Shown piece after piece: positions 45,560 to 53,881 of a stretch of 64,000 nucleotides of DNA. The DNA comes from an uncultured Bifidobacterium sp. GTDB lineage: Bacteria > Actinomycetota > Actinomycetes > Actinomycetales > Bifidobacteriaceae. Every line of letters starts with the position of its first letter. Position 1 is the first letter of the stretch. The position numbers were made by a program, and so were the translations under genes. A model generated the notes under the pieces. The model had not been told where the DNA came from and made no database searches. It saw only the letters and a program-made list of their open reading frames with translations. Where the stretch lies: positions 1-64,000 of the forward strand of contig NZ_CALYOY010000001.1 of the NCBI RefSeq assembly GCF_945269915.1. Direction: 5' to 3'.

Positions 45560-46942
45560 TTAATCCCTGGCGGCCAGGTCCTCGAGGCGACGACGGAAGT
45601 GGGGCCAGTCCTGGCCGAAAGCACCCAGGAGGGGACGGGAGTCGACCTGATCGATGGGAACCCAGGCCAGCTCGATGCTCTCGTCGTCGTTCATGTGCGG
45701 GTCCACCCGGTGACCGGGCCGCTCGAAGGCCAGGATGGTGGTGTATCCCCAGGGGCCATGGTCCTCAAGGTGGGAACCGACCACCTGGATGTCTTCGGGA
45801 TGGACGTTGGCCTCCTCGTAGCTCTCGCGCAGGCCGCCCTCCAGGGGGCTCTCGCCGTCCGAGACGGCACCGCCGGGCACACCCCAGGTTCCACCCTCGG
45901 CGCTCCACCTGGCACGGTGCTGGAGAAGGACCTCGGTCAGGACACCGGTCTGCTGGTCACGACGGGCCAGGAGGACACCGGCCGCGCCGTTCAGGCCCCA
46001 GTGCTGCTTCCCACAGGCACAGTTCACCCAGCCGTCACCAGGCTGATGGACGTTTCCCTTGGGAGGGACGATTCCGCTTGGATCGGTCCGGTCCTCCGAA
46101 TCCGCGGGCCGGACCAGGGCCGGATCCCAGAGGTCGGCCCAGTGCAGTCCCAGCTGCCCGACCAGGGAGCGCAGGGTTGGCATGCTCAGTCCCATGACCC
46201 CGCTGGGATCACCCTCGATTCCGGTGATGAAGGCGCTGCCCAACCCCTCCAGGGTGAAGGATCCGGCCACCTCCAGGGGCTCCCCGGTGGCGATGTAGGC
46301 CTCCATGTCGTCCCGGTCATACTGCCCGAAGGAAACCTCGGCCCTGCTGACGGCGCGGACCCTCCGTCCAGAGGCCACGTCGGTCAGGCAGTGGCCGGTG
46401 ACCAGGGTGCCGGTACGACCCCGCATGGCCATGAGCCGTTCCATGGCCACCTCGGGCGTATGGGGCTTGCCCATGATCCGCCCGTCAAGGCTGAACAGTG
46501 AATCGCACCCCAGGAGCAGGGGCCCGACCTTGGCCCGGACCATGCCCGCCCAGGACCTGACGGCCTGATGCATGGGCTCCACCTGTGCCGGGTCCTCGGC
46601 CCGGGCATCAAGGGGCCTGACCACGACCAGGTCCCCCTGTGCCTGGGTCTCGGCGTCAATGACCGCACGCAGGGTCTGCAGAATCAGGTCGGCCTTGCCC
46701 TCTGCCAGGATGGAGACCCTGTCCTCTATGGACAGGTCGGCCACTCTGAGCCCCTGTGCCTGGGCGGCATCCTCCAGGGCCTTGGGTTCATCCAGGTGGG
46801 ACTTGCGGATGACGGGACTGATTCCTCCCTTGACCAGGAGGGCCTGGCGGGAGGGCGACTGGGAGGCCAGGATGAAGGGGATGTGCCCCCTGCCTTGGCC
46901 GGTCTGCACCGTCGCCTTGGAGGTCCGGGCTTCAGCAGCCAT
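45560..46942 (-). CDS. Maf-type nucleotide pyrophosphatase fused to a Nudix hydrolase
   Basis: A 460-residue two-domain protein. Residues about 20-270 are a Maf/YhdE domain (FILASQSPSRQALL, LLGCDSLFSLDGRIMGKP, GTLVTGHCLTD, ITGIEGDPSGVMGLSMPTLR), which cleaves abnormal nucleoside triphosphates. Residues about 305-460 are a Nudix domain with a short Cys motif CACGKQHWGLNGAAG and a Nudix box GAVSDGESPLEGGLRESYEE ending in ANV, where the usual Gly is Asn; the catalytic REx2EE glutamates are kept. Both halves are nucleotide-pool sanitisers, so the fusion is functionally logical. It overlaps thrB by 11 bases. Confidence 0.88.
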   Translation of the reverse strand: MAAEARTSKATVQTGQGRGHIPFILASQSPSRQALLVKGGISPVIRKSHLDEPKALEDAAQAQGLRVADLSIEDRVSILAEGKADLILQTLRAVIDAETQAQGDLVVVRPLDARAEDPAQVEPMHQAVRSWAGMVRAKVGPLLLGCDSLFSLDGRIMGKPHTPEVAMERLMAMRGRTGTLVTGHCLTDVASGRRVRAVSRAEVSFGQYDRDDMEAYIATGEPLEVAGSFTLEGLGSAFITGIEGDPSGVMGLSMPTLRSLVGQLGLHWADLWDPALVRPADSEDRTDPSGIVPPKGNVHQPGDGWVNCACGKQHWGLNGAAGVLLARRDQQTGVLTEVLLQHRARWSAEGGTWGVPGGAVSDGESPLEGGLRESYEEANVHPEDIQVVGSHLEDHGPWGYTTILAFERPGHRVDPHMNDDESIELAWVPIDQVDSRPLLGAFGQDWPHFRRRLEDLAARD

Positions 46943-47978
46943 TCAGGTCACCATCCCCATCGCATTCCACCTGAACCCCTTGCAGGTCCACATCCAGCTG
47001 GAGGATCCGCCAATGGCCGGAATCCAGCTGGTCCTTGGCCAGGACCTTGAGATCCTCCGAGGCATCCCCGTAGTGGAGGACGATGACGCAGGGCCCGGCG
47101 CCCGAGACCGCGGCGGCGTACCCGTGTCGGCGGAAGAGGTCGATCAGGTCGGTCGATGCGGGCATCAGATTCGCCCGGTAGGGCTGGTGGAGCCTGTCCT
47201 GGGTGGCCACGAAGAGGAGGGAATTGGCCCTGACGGACAGGTCCTCCCCCGGACCGGCCAGGCTGGAGGGATTCAGGGCCCCGGGGATCAGGGCGACCCT
47301 GGACAGGTTGTGGACGGCATCGGCATAGGGCACCTGGTCGGGCAGGGCCCGACGGGCCTTCTCGGTGGAGAGGTGGAAGTCGGGCACGAAGACCGTGGCC
47401 CTGATGGCCGGATCCACCTGGTAGCGCAGGCTGTGGAAGCCCGGTGCCAACGGGGTGCCTCCGGCGATGGGGAGGGACCCCACACCCTCGTCGGTGACCA
47501 GGTCGTAGGAGACGGTCAGCCCCCCGTAGACGGCCGGAGCCACGTTGTCGGGGTGCCCCTCGATCCGGGCGGCAAGGTCGAAGATGGCATCCCGGGAGAT
47601 CCGGCCCGGGTGGGCAAAGGCCGCTGCCGCACTGATCCCGGCCACGATGGCCTCGGCGCTGGACCCGAGTCCCCGGGCCTGGGGAATCCGGTTGGAGGCG
47701 GTCATGAGGAAGCCGAACCGGGGCAGCCCGAAGACCTGGCAGGCCTTTCGGAAGGTGGAGACGACCAGGTGGGTCTCATCCCTGGGCAGGGTACCCTCCC
47801 CCTCCCCCCTGATGACCACGTTGACGGAGGTGTCGGCAGGGTCGGCCGCCCGGGTGAAGACGATCTCGTCATGGTGGTCCAGGGCCAGACCCACCGCGTC
47901 GAAGCCCGAACCCAGGTTGGCGCTGGTGGCGGGAACCCGGACCCGCACGGTCGGTATCCGGGGGTGGTCCGCGCCCAT
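46932..47978 (-). CDS. thrB: homoserine kinase
   Basis: A 348-residue GHMP-family kinase that phosphorylates homoserine on the threonine route. Hallmarks are VRVPATSANLGSGFDAVGLA at the start, the ATP loop PQARGLGSSAEAIVAGISAA, and VSGAGPCVIVL near the C-terminus. Its ATG overlaps the hom stop by one base (TGATG), so it is translationally coupled to hom. Confidence 0.95.
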   Translation of the reverse strand: MGADHPRIPTVRVRVPATSANLGSGFDAVGLALDHHDEIVFTRAADPADTSVNVVIRGEGEGTLPRDETHLVVSTFRKACQVFGLPRFGFLMTASNRIPQARGLGSSAEAIVAGISAAAAFAHPGRISRDAIFDLAARIEGHPDNVAPAVYGGLTVSYDLVTDEGVGSLPIAGGTPLAPGFHSLRYQVDPAIRATVFVPDFHLSTEKARRALPDQVPYADAVHNLSRVALIPGALNPSSLAGPGEDLSVRANSLLFVATQDRLHQPYRANLMPASTDLIDLFRRHGYAAAVSGAGPCVIVLHYGDASEDLKVLAKDQLDSGHWRILQLDVDLQGVQVECDGDGDLNGC

Positions 47979-49315
47979 CAGAGGGCGTCCTGGTCGAAGA
48001 CGCGCAGGATGGAGGCCTGGCCGGTCACCGAGTCGAAGGTGGACACCCGTTTGACGACCTGGCGCAGGGTCGCCTCATCGCAGAGGTGGGTGACCACCCT
48101 GAGCTGCTGGATCTCCCCGCTGTAACCCGGATCGTGCAGGGTGGGCTTGATGTCCTGGTTGACCCCGTTGATGGAGATGCCCTCCTGGGAGAAGACCTGG
48201 GCGATGGCCGCCAGGACGCCTGGCTTGTCGTGGATCAGGAAGCGGACGGCGAAGGCGGCCCGGGAAGCCTCCAGGGGGGCCATGGGCACCTGGGCGTACA
48301 TGGGGATGATCGGGCCCATTCCCTGCTGGGCTATGTGCCGGGCCTCGGTGACCACATCACCGACCACGGCGGAGGCCGTAGGGGCGCCACCGGCCCCACG
48401 CCCGTAGAACATGAGGTCATCGGCCGCCTCGGCGGTGACGAAGACCGCGTTGAAACTGCCGTGGACCGAGGCCAGGGGGTGGGTGTCGGGAATCAGGGCC
48501 GGGTAGACCCTGGCCGAAATGCCCTGGTCGGTGCGCTCGGCCACGGCCAGGAGTTTGATCACCCTGTGCTCGGCCTTGGCCGCGGCGATGTCGTCGGCCG
48601 TGATGGCCCTGATCCCCTCGACCGGCACATCATCCATCCGCACATCCCGGTGGAAGGCCAGGGTGGCCATGATGGCGGCCTTGGCGGCGGCATCCAGGCC
48701 ATCCACGTCCGCGGTCGGATCGGCCTCGGCGAACCCCTTGGCCTGGGCATCGCCCAGGGCCTCCTCGAACTGGAGCCCCTTGGTGGTCATCTCGTCGAGA
48801 ATGTAGTTGGTGGTGCCGTTGACGATGCCCACCAGGCTGGTGATCCTGTCTCCCACCAGGGATTCCCGCAGGGGGCGGACGATGGGGATGGCCCCGCCTA
48901 CAGCGGCCTCGAAGTAGATATCAACACCATGATCCTGGGCCGCCTGGTAGAGTTCCGGCCCGTGCCGGGCCAGGAGGGCCTTGTTTGCCGTGACCACGGA
49001 GGCCCCTGACCCGATGGCCTTGAGCAGGAGGGTCCGGGCCGGCTCGATGCCGCCGATGAGCTCAATGACGACGTCGGCCCTGGTGACCAGACCCTCTGAA
49101 TCGGTGGTCAGGAGGGACTTGTCGATCCAGTCCGCCGTGACCTTGGAGGGGTCCAGAACTGCAATACCGACCAGTTCCAGTGGGCGACCAACCCGGCTGG
49201 CCAGGTCCTCGCATTCCTCGACCAGCAGACGGGCGGTCTGCGAGCCGACGGTTCCGGCCCCCAGGAGGGCGATACGGATGGGTTTATCGGATTCCGTCAT
49301 GGGCTTCGCGGACAT
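47978..49315 (-). CDS. hom: homoserine dehydrogenase
   Basis: A 445-residue enzyme reducing aspartate semialdehyde to homoserine with NAD(P)H. It has an N-terminal Rossmann motif LLGAGTVGSQTARLL, central IVNGTTNYILDEMTTKG, GFAEADPTADVDGLDAAAK, and a C-terminal ACT domain (FLIHDKPGVLAAIAQVFSQE) that usually confers threonine feedback. ATG 49315 follows AAGGAG at five bases; the open frame extends 17 codons upstream but is not conserved-looking. Head of the hom-thrB pair. Confidence 0.95.
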   Translation of the reverse strand: MSAKPMTESDKPIRIALLGAGTVGSQTARLLVEECEDLASRVGRPLELVGIAVLDPSKVTADWIDKSLLTTDSEGLVTRADVVIELIGGIEPARTLLLKAIGSGASVVTANKALLARHGPELYQAAQDHGVDIYFEAAVGGAIPIVRPLRESLVGDRITSLVGIVNGTTNYILDEMTTKGLQFEEALGDAQAKGFAEADPTADVDGLDAAAKAAIMATLAFHRDVRMDDVPVEGIRAITADDIAAAKAEHRVIKLLAVAERTDQGISARVYPALIPDTHPLASVHGSFNAVFVTAEAADDLMFYGRGAGGAPTASAVVGDVVTEARHIAQQGMGPIIPMYAQVPMAPLEASRAAFAVRFLIHDKPGVLAAIAQVFSQEGISINGVNQDIKPTLHDPGYSGEIQQLRVVTHLCDEATLRQVVKRVSTFDSVTGQASILRVFDQDAL

Positions 49316-49452
49316 GTGCGCTCCTTCATTCGTACCCCGGTGCGTCGGGTACCATAGAGTATCCATCCTAGAGAATCAATCCGACACAGGCGGCGGGGAT
49401 TCCACCCATATGGACTGCCTCCGTCCGGTCAGACCTCGAGCTGATGACCACT

Positions 49453-49846
49453 CTAGTCGGAAAGGATCACACTGACCTCCTCGAAGGTGACCTCGAAGAG
49501 CGCCAACCTGTCGCGGAAGGGCCCGATCCGCTCCATGTATCCCGGCCTCTTCCTCTCGAAGACAGGGGCCACATCCTCGCAGGTCCTGGAACTAAGACGG
49601 GCAACCCCCTCTCCCCGCACGCATGCTATTGGTTCACCGGGGAGGGTGACGAAGACCACCTTCCCGTTCTTCCCTATCTGTTCCACCTTCCTGGACTCCG
49701 GGTAGGTGACGAAGTAGAGGATTTTCTCCTCGGGATCATAGGAGAAACCGACCATCCGCACGTCGGGTTGCCCAACAACGCTGGTAGCCAGGGCCATGAC
49801 CCGTTGCGTACCCATGATCCTTAAAAAAATCCTGACGGATATCCAT
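49453..49846 (-). pseudogene. PPOX-fold (pyridoxamine 5'-phosphate oxidase family) gene, frameshifted at a homopolymer
   Basis: The best start is ATG 49846, seven bases after AAGGAG, but its frame (MDIRQDFFKDHGY) leaves the family sequence after a run of seven T (49823-49829 on the plus strand as A). With six T it would read MDIRQDFLRIMGTQRVMALA and continue through VTYPESRKVEQIGKNGKVVF to a 130-residue split-barrel flavin/heme-type protein. As sequenced, only an internal ATG at 49815 without a ribosome binding site gives a 120-residue product lacking the first helix. It may be phase-variable, a recent mutation or a sequencing error. It lies 34 bases behind lysA in the same direction. The substrate is unknown. 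Confidence 0.7.
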
Positions 49847-49880
49847 AACCGTGCTCCTTGCCATCCGGCCTTTCCCGGCC

Positions 49881-51452
49881 TCAGCCCTGATCCAGGTCGA
49901 GCAGATCGTCCATGGTCTGCCCCCGCAGCATCAGGTGGTCGCCCACCCCGTCCAGGGCCACGACCGGGGGAATCAGGACCTGGTTGTAGTTGCTGGCCAT
50001 GGTCCGCCCATAGGCGCCGGTCACCGGCACCAGGAGGAGGTCCCCCCGGTGGATGTCGGCGGGCAGGGAGACGTCACGTACGACGATGTCGCCGGACTCG
50101 CAGTGTCTGCCGACCACCCGGGCGCGAATGGTCTCCCCACTGCCCTTGCGGTTGGCCAGGATCACCGTGTAGTCGGCCCGGTAGAGGGCCGGACGAATGT
50201 TGTCGCCCATGCCACCGTCCACCGATACGTAGGTCCTTACGGTCCCGTCCGAAAGGGGTACCGGCTTGACGGTGCCCACCCGGTAGAGGGTCATTCCGCT
50301 GGGACCGGCGATCCATCGGCCGGGCTCAAAGGAGAGAACGGGCATGGGCATGCCCAGCCGGTCGTTGATCCTGGTGATGGCATGACCCAGGTCGTCAAGG
50401 GCCTCGGACAGATCCATCCGGTCCTCGTCCGGCAGATAGGGGACGGAGAAGCCGCCACCCAGATCCACCTCGGGCAGGAGGAACCCATCGGTCTCCCAGA
50501 AGGTCCGTCTCAAGAGCATCATGCGCTTGGCCGCCTGGACAAAGGCCGAGGCCCCGTGGATCTGCGACCCGATGTGGGTATGGATTCCCACCAGCTCCAG
50601 ATCGTCCGCATGGGTCTGAATATCCTTCAGGACCTTGATGGCCGGACCATCCGCCAGCATGTCCAGGGCTGCGGCGAGGGCCGGATCCACCAGGGCCCCA
50701 TCGGCACCAGCCCGGAAAAGGTCGGAGGAATCCGTGGACAGTATCCCGCTTCCTGATTGGGTTCGCCCGCTTGGGGGTTGACTTCCCTCCCCTGCCCCAT
50801 CCGGGCATGATGCCTGTCCTCCCTCGCCACCGTAGAGGTCAAGGAGGGAGGCATCGGCACCCGGTGCCAGCATGGGAACCCCGAATTTCTGATCCTCGTG
50901 GGAGGTGGAGATGTACTCGTGGCCACCGGCATGGACCCCGACCGTGATCCTGACCATGACCCGGGCACGTTTGCCCTGGCTGTGGGCTATGGCGGCTATG
51001 CGTTCCGGCTCGTCGGCCGCATCGACGACGATCTTCCCGTACCCCTGCTCGACGGCCAGGGCGATCTCCTGGTCGGACTTGTTGTTGCCATGCAGGACCA
51101 GGCGACGGCCCGGGGCGCCGGCGGCCTTGGCGATCAGCATCTCACCCAGGGTGCAGGTGTCGATGTTGAGCCCCCGGTCCAGCATGATCCGCACGACCTC
51201 CTTGCTCAGGAAGGCCTTGCCGGCATAGCTGACCTGGGTGGTGGCCGTAGGCAGACTCCGGCTGACGATCTGTCTGAAGGTCCGGGCCCGTTCGGCCATG
51301 AAGGCGGTATCCATCAGGTAGACCGGGGTGCCGTAGCGATCCGCCAGGTCCCCGACAGGGACCCCCTGGATGCTCACGGCACCACAATCCTGGCGACGGA
51401 CCGTCCGCGGCCAGATGTCACCCAGGTTCGACTGTTCCTTCTCCTGGCTCAT
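49881..51452 (-). CDS. lysA: diaminopimelate decarboxylase
   Basis: A 523-residue fold-type III PLP enzyme making lysine from meso-diaminopimelate. The PLP lysine is in QVSYAGKAFLSKEV (about residue 79). Other motifs are GVHAGGHEYISTSHEDQKFG, VGIHTHIGSQIHGASAFVQA, EPGRWIAGPSG and the C-terminal YVSVDGGMGDNIRPALY. A Gly/Ser-rich insertion of about 45 residues near 195-240 explains the length above the usual 420-470. AAGGGGAC precedes the ATG. It starts 42 bases after argS; argS-lysA-hom-thrB order is common in actinobacteria. Confidence 0.95.
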   Translation of the reverse strand: MSQEKEQSNLGDIWPRTVRRQDCGAVSIQGVPVGDLADRYGTPVYLMDTAFMAERARTFRQIVSRSLPTATTQVSYAGKAFLSKEVVRIMLDRGLNIDTCTLGEMLIAKAAGAPGRRLVLHGNNKSDQEIALAVEQGYGKIVVDAADEPERIAAIAHSQGKRARVMVRITVGVHAGGHEYISTSHEDQKFGVPMLAPGADASLLDLYGGEGGQASCPDGAGEGSQPPSGRTQSGSGILSTDSSDLFRAGADGALVDPALAAALDMLADGPAIKVLKDIQTHADDLELVGIHTHIGSQIHGASAFVQAAKRMMLLRRTFWETDGFLLPEVDLGGGFSVPYLPDEDRMDLSEALDDLGHAITRINDRLGMPMPVLSFEPGRWIAGPSGMTLYRVGTVKPVPLSDGTVRTYVSVDGGMGDNIRPALYRADYTVILANRKGSGETIRARVVGRHCESGDIVVRDVSLPADIHRGDLLLVPVTGAYGRTMASNYNQVLIPPVVALDGVGDHLMLRGQTMDDLLDLDQG

Positions 51453-51494
51453 GGAGTCCCCTTCCCTCGCGCAGTCCTGATCCGACCGGTCCGG

Positions 51495-53252
51495 TCACAT
51501 CCTGTCCGGAGCGCAGACGCCCAGGAGATCGAGTCCGTTGGCGATGACCTGTTGGACAGCATCGTTGAGTCTGAGCCTGGCGGCCGCCCTGGCCGGCTCC
51601 GGGTTCTTGGCCTCCTGCCTGGCCGGATCATCCGCTCCGGTCAGCTCCATGGGGACCACCCGCTCCAGGTTGTACCAGCGGTGATACACCCCCGCCAGCT
51701 GCTCCAGGTAGTGGGCCACCCGATGGGGGGCCTTCTGGTCACCCGCCGTCTGCACGATGTTGGGGTAGAGGGCCAGGGTGCCCAGAACCTCGTTGTCGGC
51801 CCCGGTGTCCAGGAGGGCAAGGTCGGCCTTGGAGGCATCGATCCCGGCCTCTGCCGCATTCCTGTCGACGTTCCTGGACCGGGCATGGGCGTACTGGACG
51901 TAGTAGACGGGGTTCTCGTTGGTGTGGGAGACCAGGAGGTCCAGGTCGATGTCGACGGACTGGTTATAGTCGGTTCGGGCCAGGGAGTACCGGGCCGCGT
52001 CCACCCCGATGGCCTCGACCAGGTCGTCGATGGTGACCACGTTGCCGGCCCTCTTGCTCATCCGCACGGCCCGGCCATCCTTGAGGACGTTGACCAGCTG
52101 GCCGATCAGAATCTGCATGTTGACGCCCGGTTCGTCGCCGAAGGCGGCGCAGATGGCCATCATCCTGCCGATGTAGCCGTGGTGGTCGGCCCCCAGCATG
52201 TAGATGGCCTCGTCGCAGGGGTCCTTGTCACGCCGGCGCTTGTTCAGGTAGTAGGCGATGTCGGCCGCCACGTAGGCGGCATTCCCGTCGGACTTGATGA
52301 CCACACGGTCCTTGTCGTCGCCGTACCTGCTGGAACGGAACCAGGTTGCCCCGTCCTTCTCGTAGATGTCGCCCTGGCCACGCAGTTCATCGATGGCCTT
52401 CTGCACCTGACCCGACTCATAGAGGCTGTTCTCATGGAACCAGACGTCGAAATCCACCCGGAAATCCTTCATGGACTGTTGGATTTCGGCGAACATCATC
52501 GGAACGGCCCGGCTGCGGAAGGCCTCACGCTGCTGGCTGTCGCCCTCGGCACCGTCCTCGTCCCTGACCCTGGGCAGGGCCAGGACATCCAGGCCCTCGG
52601 CCCTGGCCTCATCCACCACCCGCTGGGCGATCTCGTCGATGTAGGCACCCCTGTATCCGTCGGCCGGAACCGGCTCATGATGGGCCGCCGCCACCAGGGA
52701 GCGGCTGAACCGGTCGATCTGGGTGCCATGGTCGTTGAAGTAATACTCGCGGACCACCTTGGCCCCGTTGGCCTCCAGAACGCGGGCCATGGAGTCGCCG
52801 ACCGCGGCCCAGCGGGTCCCCCCGATATGGATGGGGCCGGTGGGGTTGGCCGAGACGAATTCCAGGTTCAGGGTGCGCCCCTGGAGGTGGTCATTGGACC
52901 CGTAGGCCCTACCCTCCTTGAGGACGGTATCGACCACGGCCGCGGCCGAGGCGGAATCCAGGCTGATGTTGATGAAACCGGGACCGGCGACGTCCACGCC
53001 GGCGATCCCGTCGGCCTTGACCAGGGCCCGGGCCAGGGACTCCCCCAGGTCACGGGGCTTCATGCCGGCCTGCTTGGCCAGCTGCATGGCGATGTTGGTG
53101 GACCAGTCCCCATGGGAACGGTCCTTGGGCCTCATGACGGCCAGGTTTCCGGCGGCGGGAACCATGGAGGCATCCAGGTCACCCAGACCGCCCGCCTGGG
53201 CCAGTTGGACAGCGGTAGAGGAAATGATACGGGCAAGTGCTTCAGGACTCAT
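51495..53252 (-). CDS. argS: arginyl-tRNA synthetase
   Basis: A 585-residue class I synthetase. It has the N-terminal tRNA-D-loop domain, the HIGH-type motif FVSANPTGPIHIGGTRWAAV, the KMSK-type VRMSKRAGNVVTIDDLVE, and a C-terminal DALR anticodon domain (QYAHARSRNVDRN, VAHYLEQLAGVYHRWYN) ending DLLGVCAPDRM. ATG 53252 (MSPEALARIISSTAVQLAQ) is chosen because the 16 codons upstream in frame are not family-like. Confidence 0.97.
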   Translation of the reverse strand: MSPEALARIISSTAVQLAQAGGLGDLDASMVPAAGNLAVMRPKDRSHGDWSTNIAMQLAKQAGMKPRDLGESLARALVKADGIAGVDVAGPGFINISLDSASAAAVVDTVLKEGRAYGSNDHLQGRTLNLEFVSANPTGPIHIGGTRWAAVGDSMARVLEANGAKVVREYYFNDHGTQIDRFSRSLVAAAHHEPVPADGYRGAYIDEIAQRVVDEARAEGLDVLALPRVRDEDGAEGDSQQREAFRSRAVPMMFAEIQQSMKDFRVDFDVWFHENSLYESGQVQKAIDELRGQGDIYEKDGATWFRSSRYGDDKDRVVIKSDGNAAYVAADIAYYLNKRRRDKDPCDEAIYMLGADHHGYIGRMMAICAAFGDEPGVNMQILIGQLVNVLKDGRAVRMSKRAGNVVTIDDLVEAIGVDAARYSLARTDYNQSVDIDLDLLVSHTNENPVYYVQYAHARSRNVDRNAAEAGIDASKADLALLDTGADNEVLGTLALYPNIVQTAGDQKAPHRVAHYLEQLAGVYHRWYNLERVVPMELTGADDPARQEAKNPEPARAAARLRLNDAVQQVIANGLDLLGVCAPDRM

Positions 53253-53307
53253 GACCCCAAGTCTAGCGGGCCGGGTGACGAGTCGGCCGTCCGGTCCCAC
53301 CCCGGGC

Positions 53308-53697
53308 TCAGGCCATGGCGATCACGTCGATCTCGACCAGGGCGCCCTTGGGGATCATATTGTTGCCAAAAGCCACCCGGGCGGGCCGGACCGAACCGAT
53401 GAAGACCTGGGAATAGGCCTTGTCGACCTCGGTGAAGTCCTCCACGTTCCTCATGTAGACCGTGGCCTTGACCACCCTCTCCATCCCGGTGCCCGCAGCA
53501 TCCAGGATGCTCTTGATGTTCTTCAGGGCCTGGACGGCCTGGTCGCCGGCCGTCCCCTGCACCAGGTCGCCGGTCTCCGGGTCGATGCCCAGCTGGCCGG
53601 AGACGAAGACGAACCCGTTTGCCTTGACCGCCTGGCTATAGGCCCCCAACGCCTGGGGTGCATAGGGTGTACCGATCTCTTCCAGACCCTCGTCCAT
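53308..53697 (-). CDS. RidA/YjgF-family enamine/imine deaminase
   Basis: A 129-residue RidA protein with the hallmark APQALGAYSQAVKANGFVFV, SGQLGIDPETGDLV, VVKATVYMRNVEDFTEVDK, PARVAFGNNMIPKGALVEID. It should hydrolyse reactive enamines such as 2-aminoacrylate formed by PLP enzymes, which fits the amino acid genes nearby. ATG 53697 follows GAGGAGG at seven bases; the frame is open further upstream but that part is not family-like. Confidence 0.92.
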   Translation of the reverse strand: MDEGLEEIGTPYAPQALGAYSQAVKANGFVFVSGQLGIDPETGDLVQGTAGDQAVQALKNIKSILDAAGTGMERVVKATVYMRNVEDFTEVDKAYSQVFIGSVRPARVAFGNNMIPKGALVEIDVIAMA

Positions 53698-53881
53698 GAA
53701 CGTCCCTCCTCGGGTGCAGGCCCTTCCGGCCTCCGCCAGGGCAGGCGGTGCGGCAGGTGCCGATGGCTGACCGGAATTCCGGTCGAGTTGCTTCCAACTA
53801 TAAACCGCCAGTACCCGAGGAGGGGTTATCAGGACCATTTCATCGCAATCGGATCAGTAGACCACTAAACCCGACCCCGGA

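Noticed and set aside
50898..53402. An 834-residue plus-strand frame across lysA and argS
   Set aside because: It crosses two well-defined minus-strand genes and their gap and has antisense composition.
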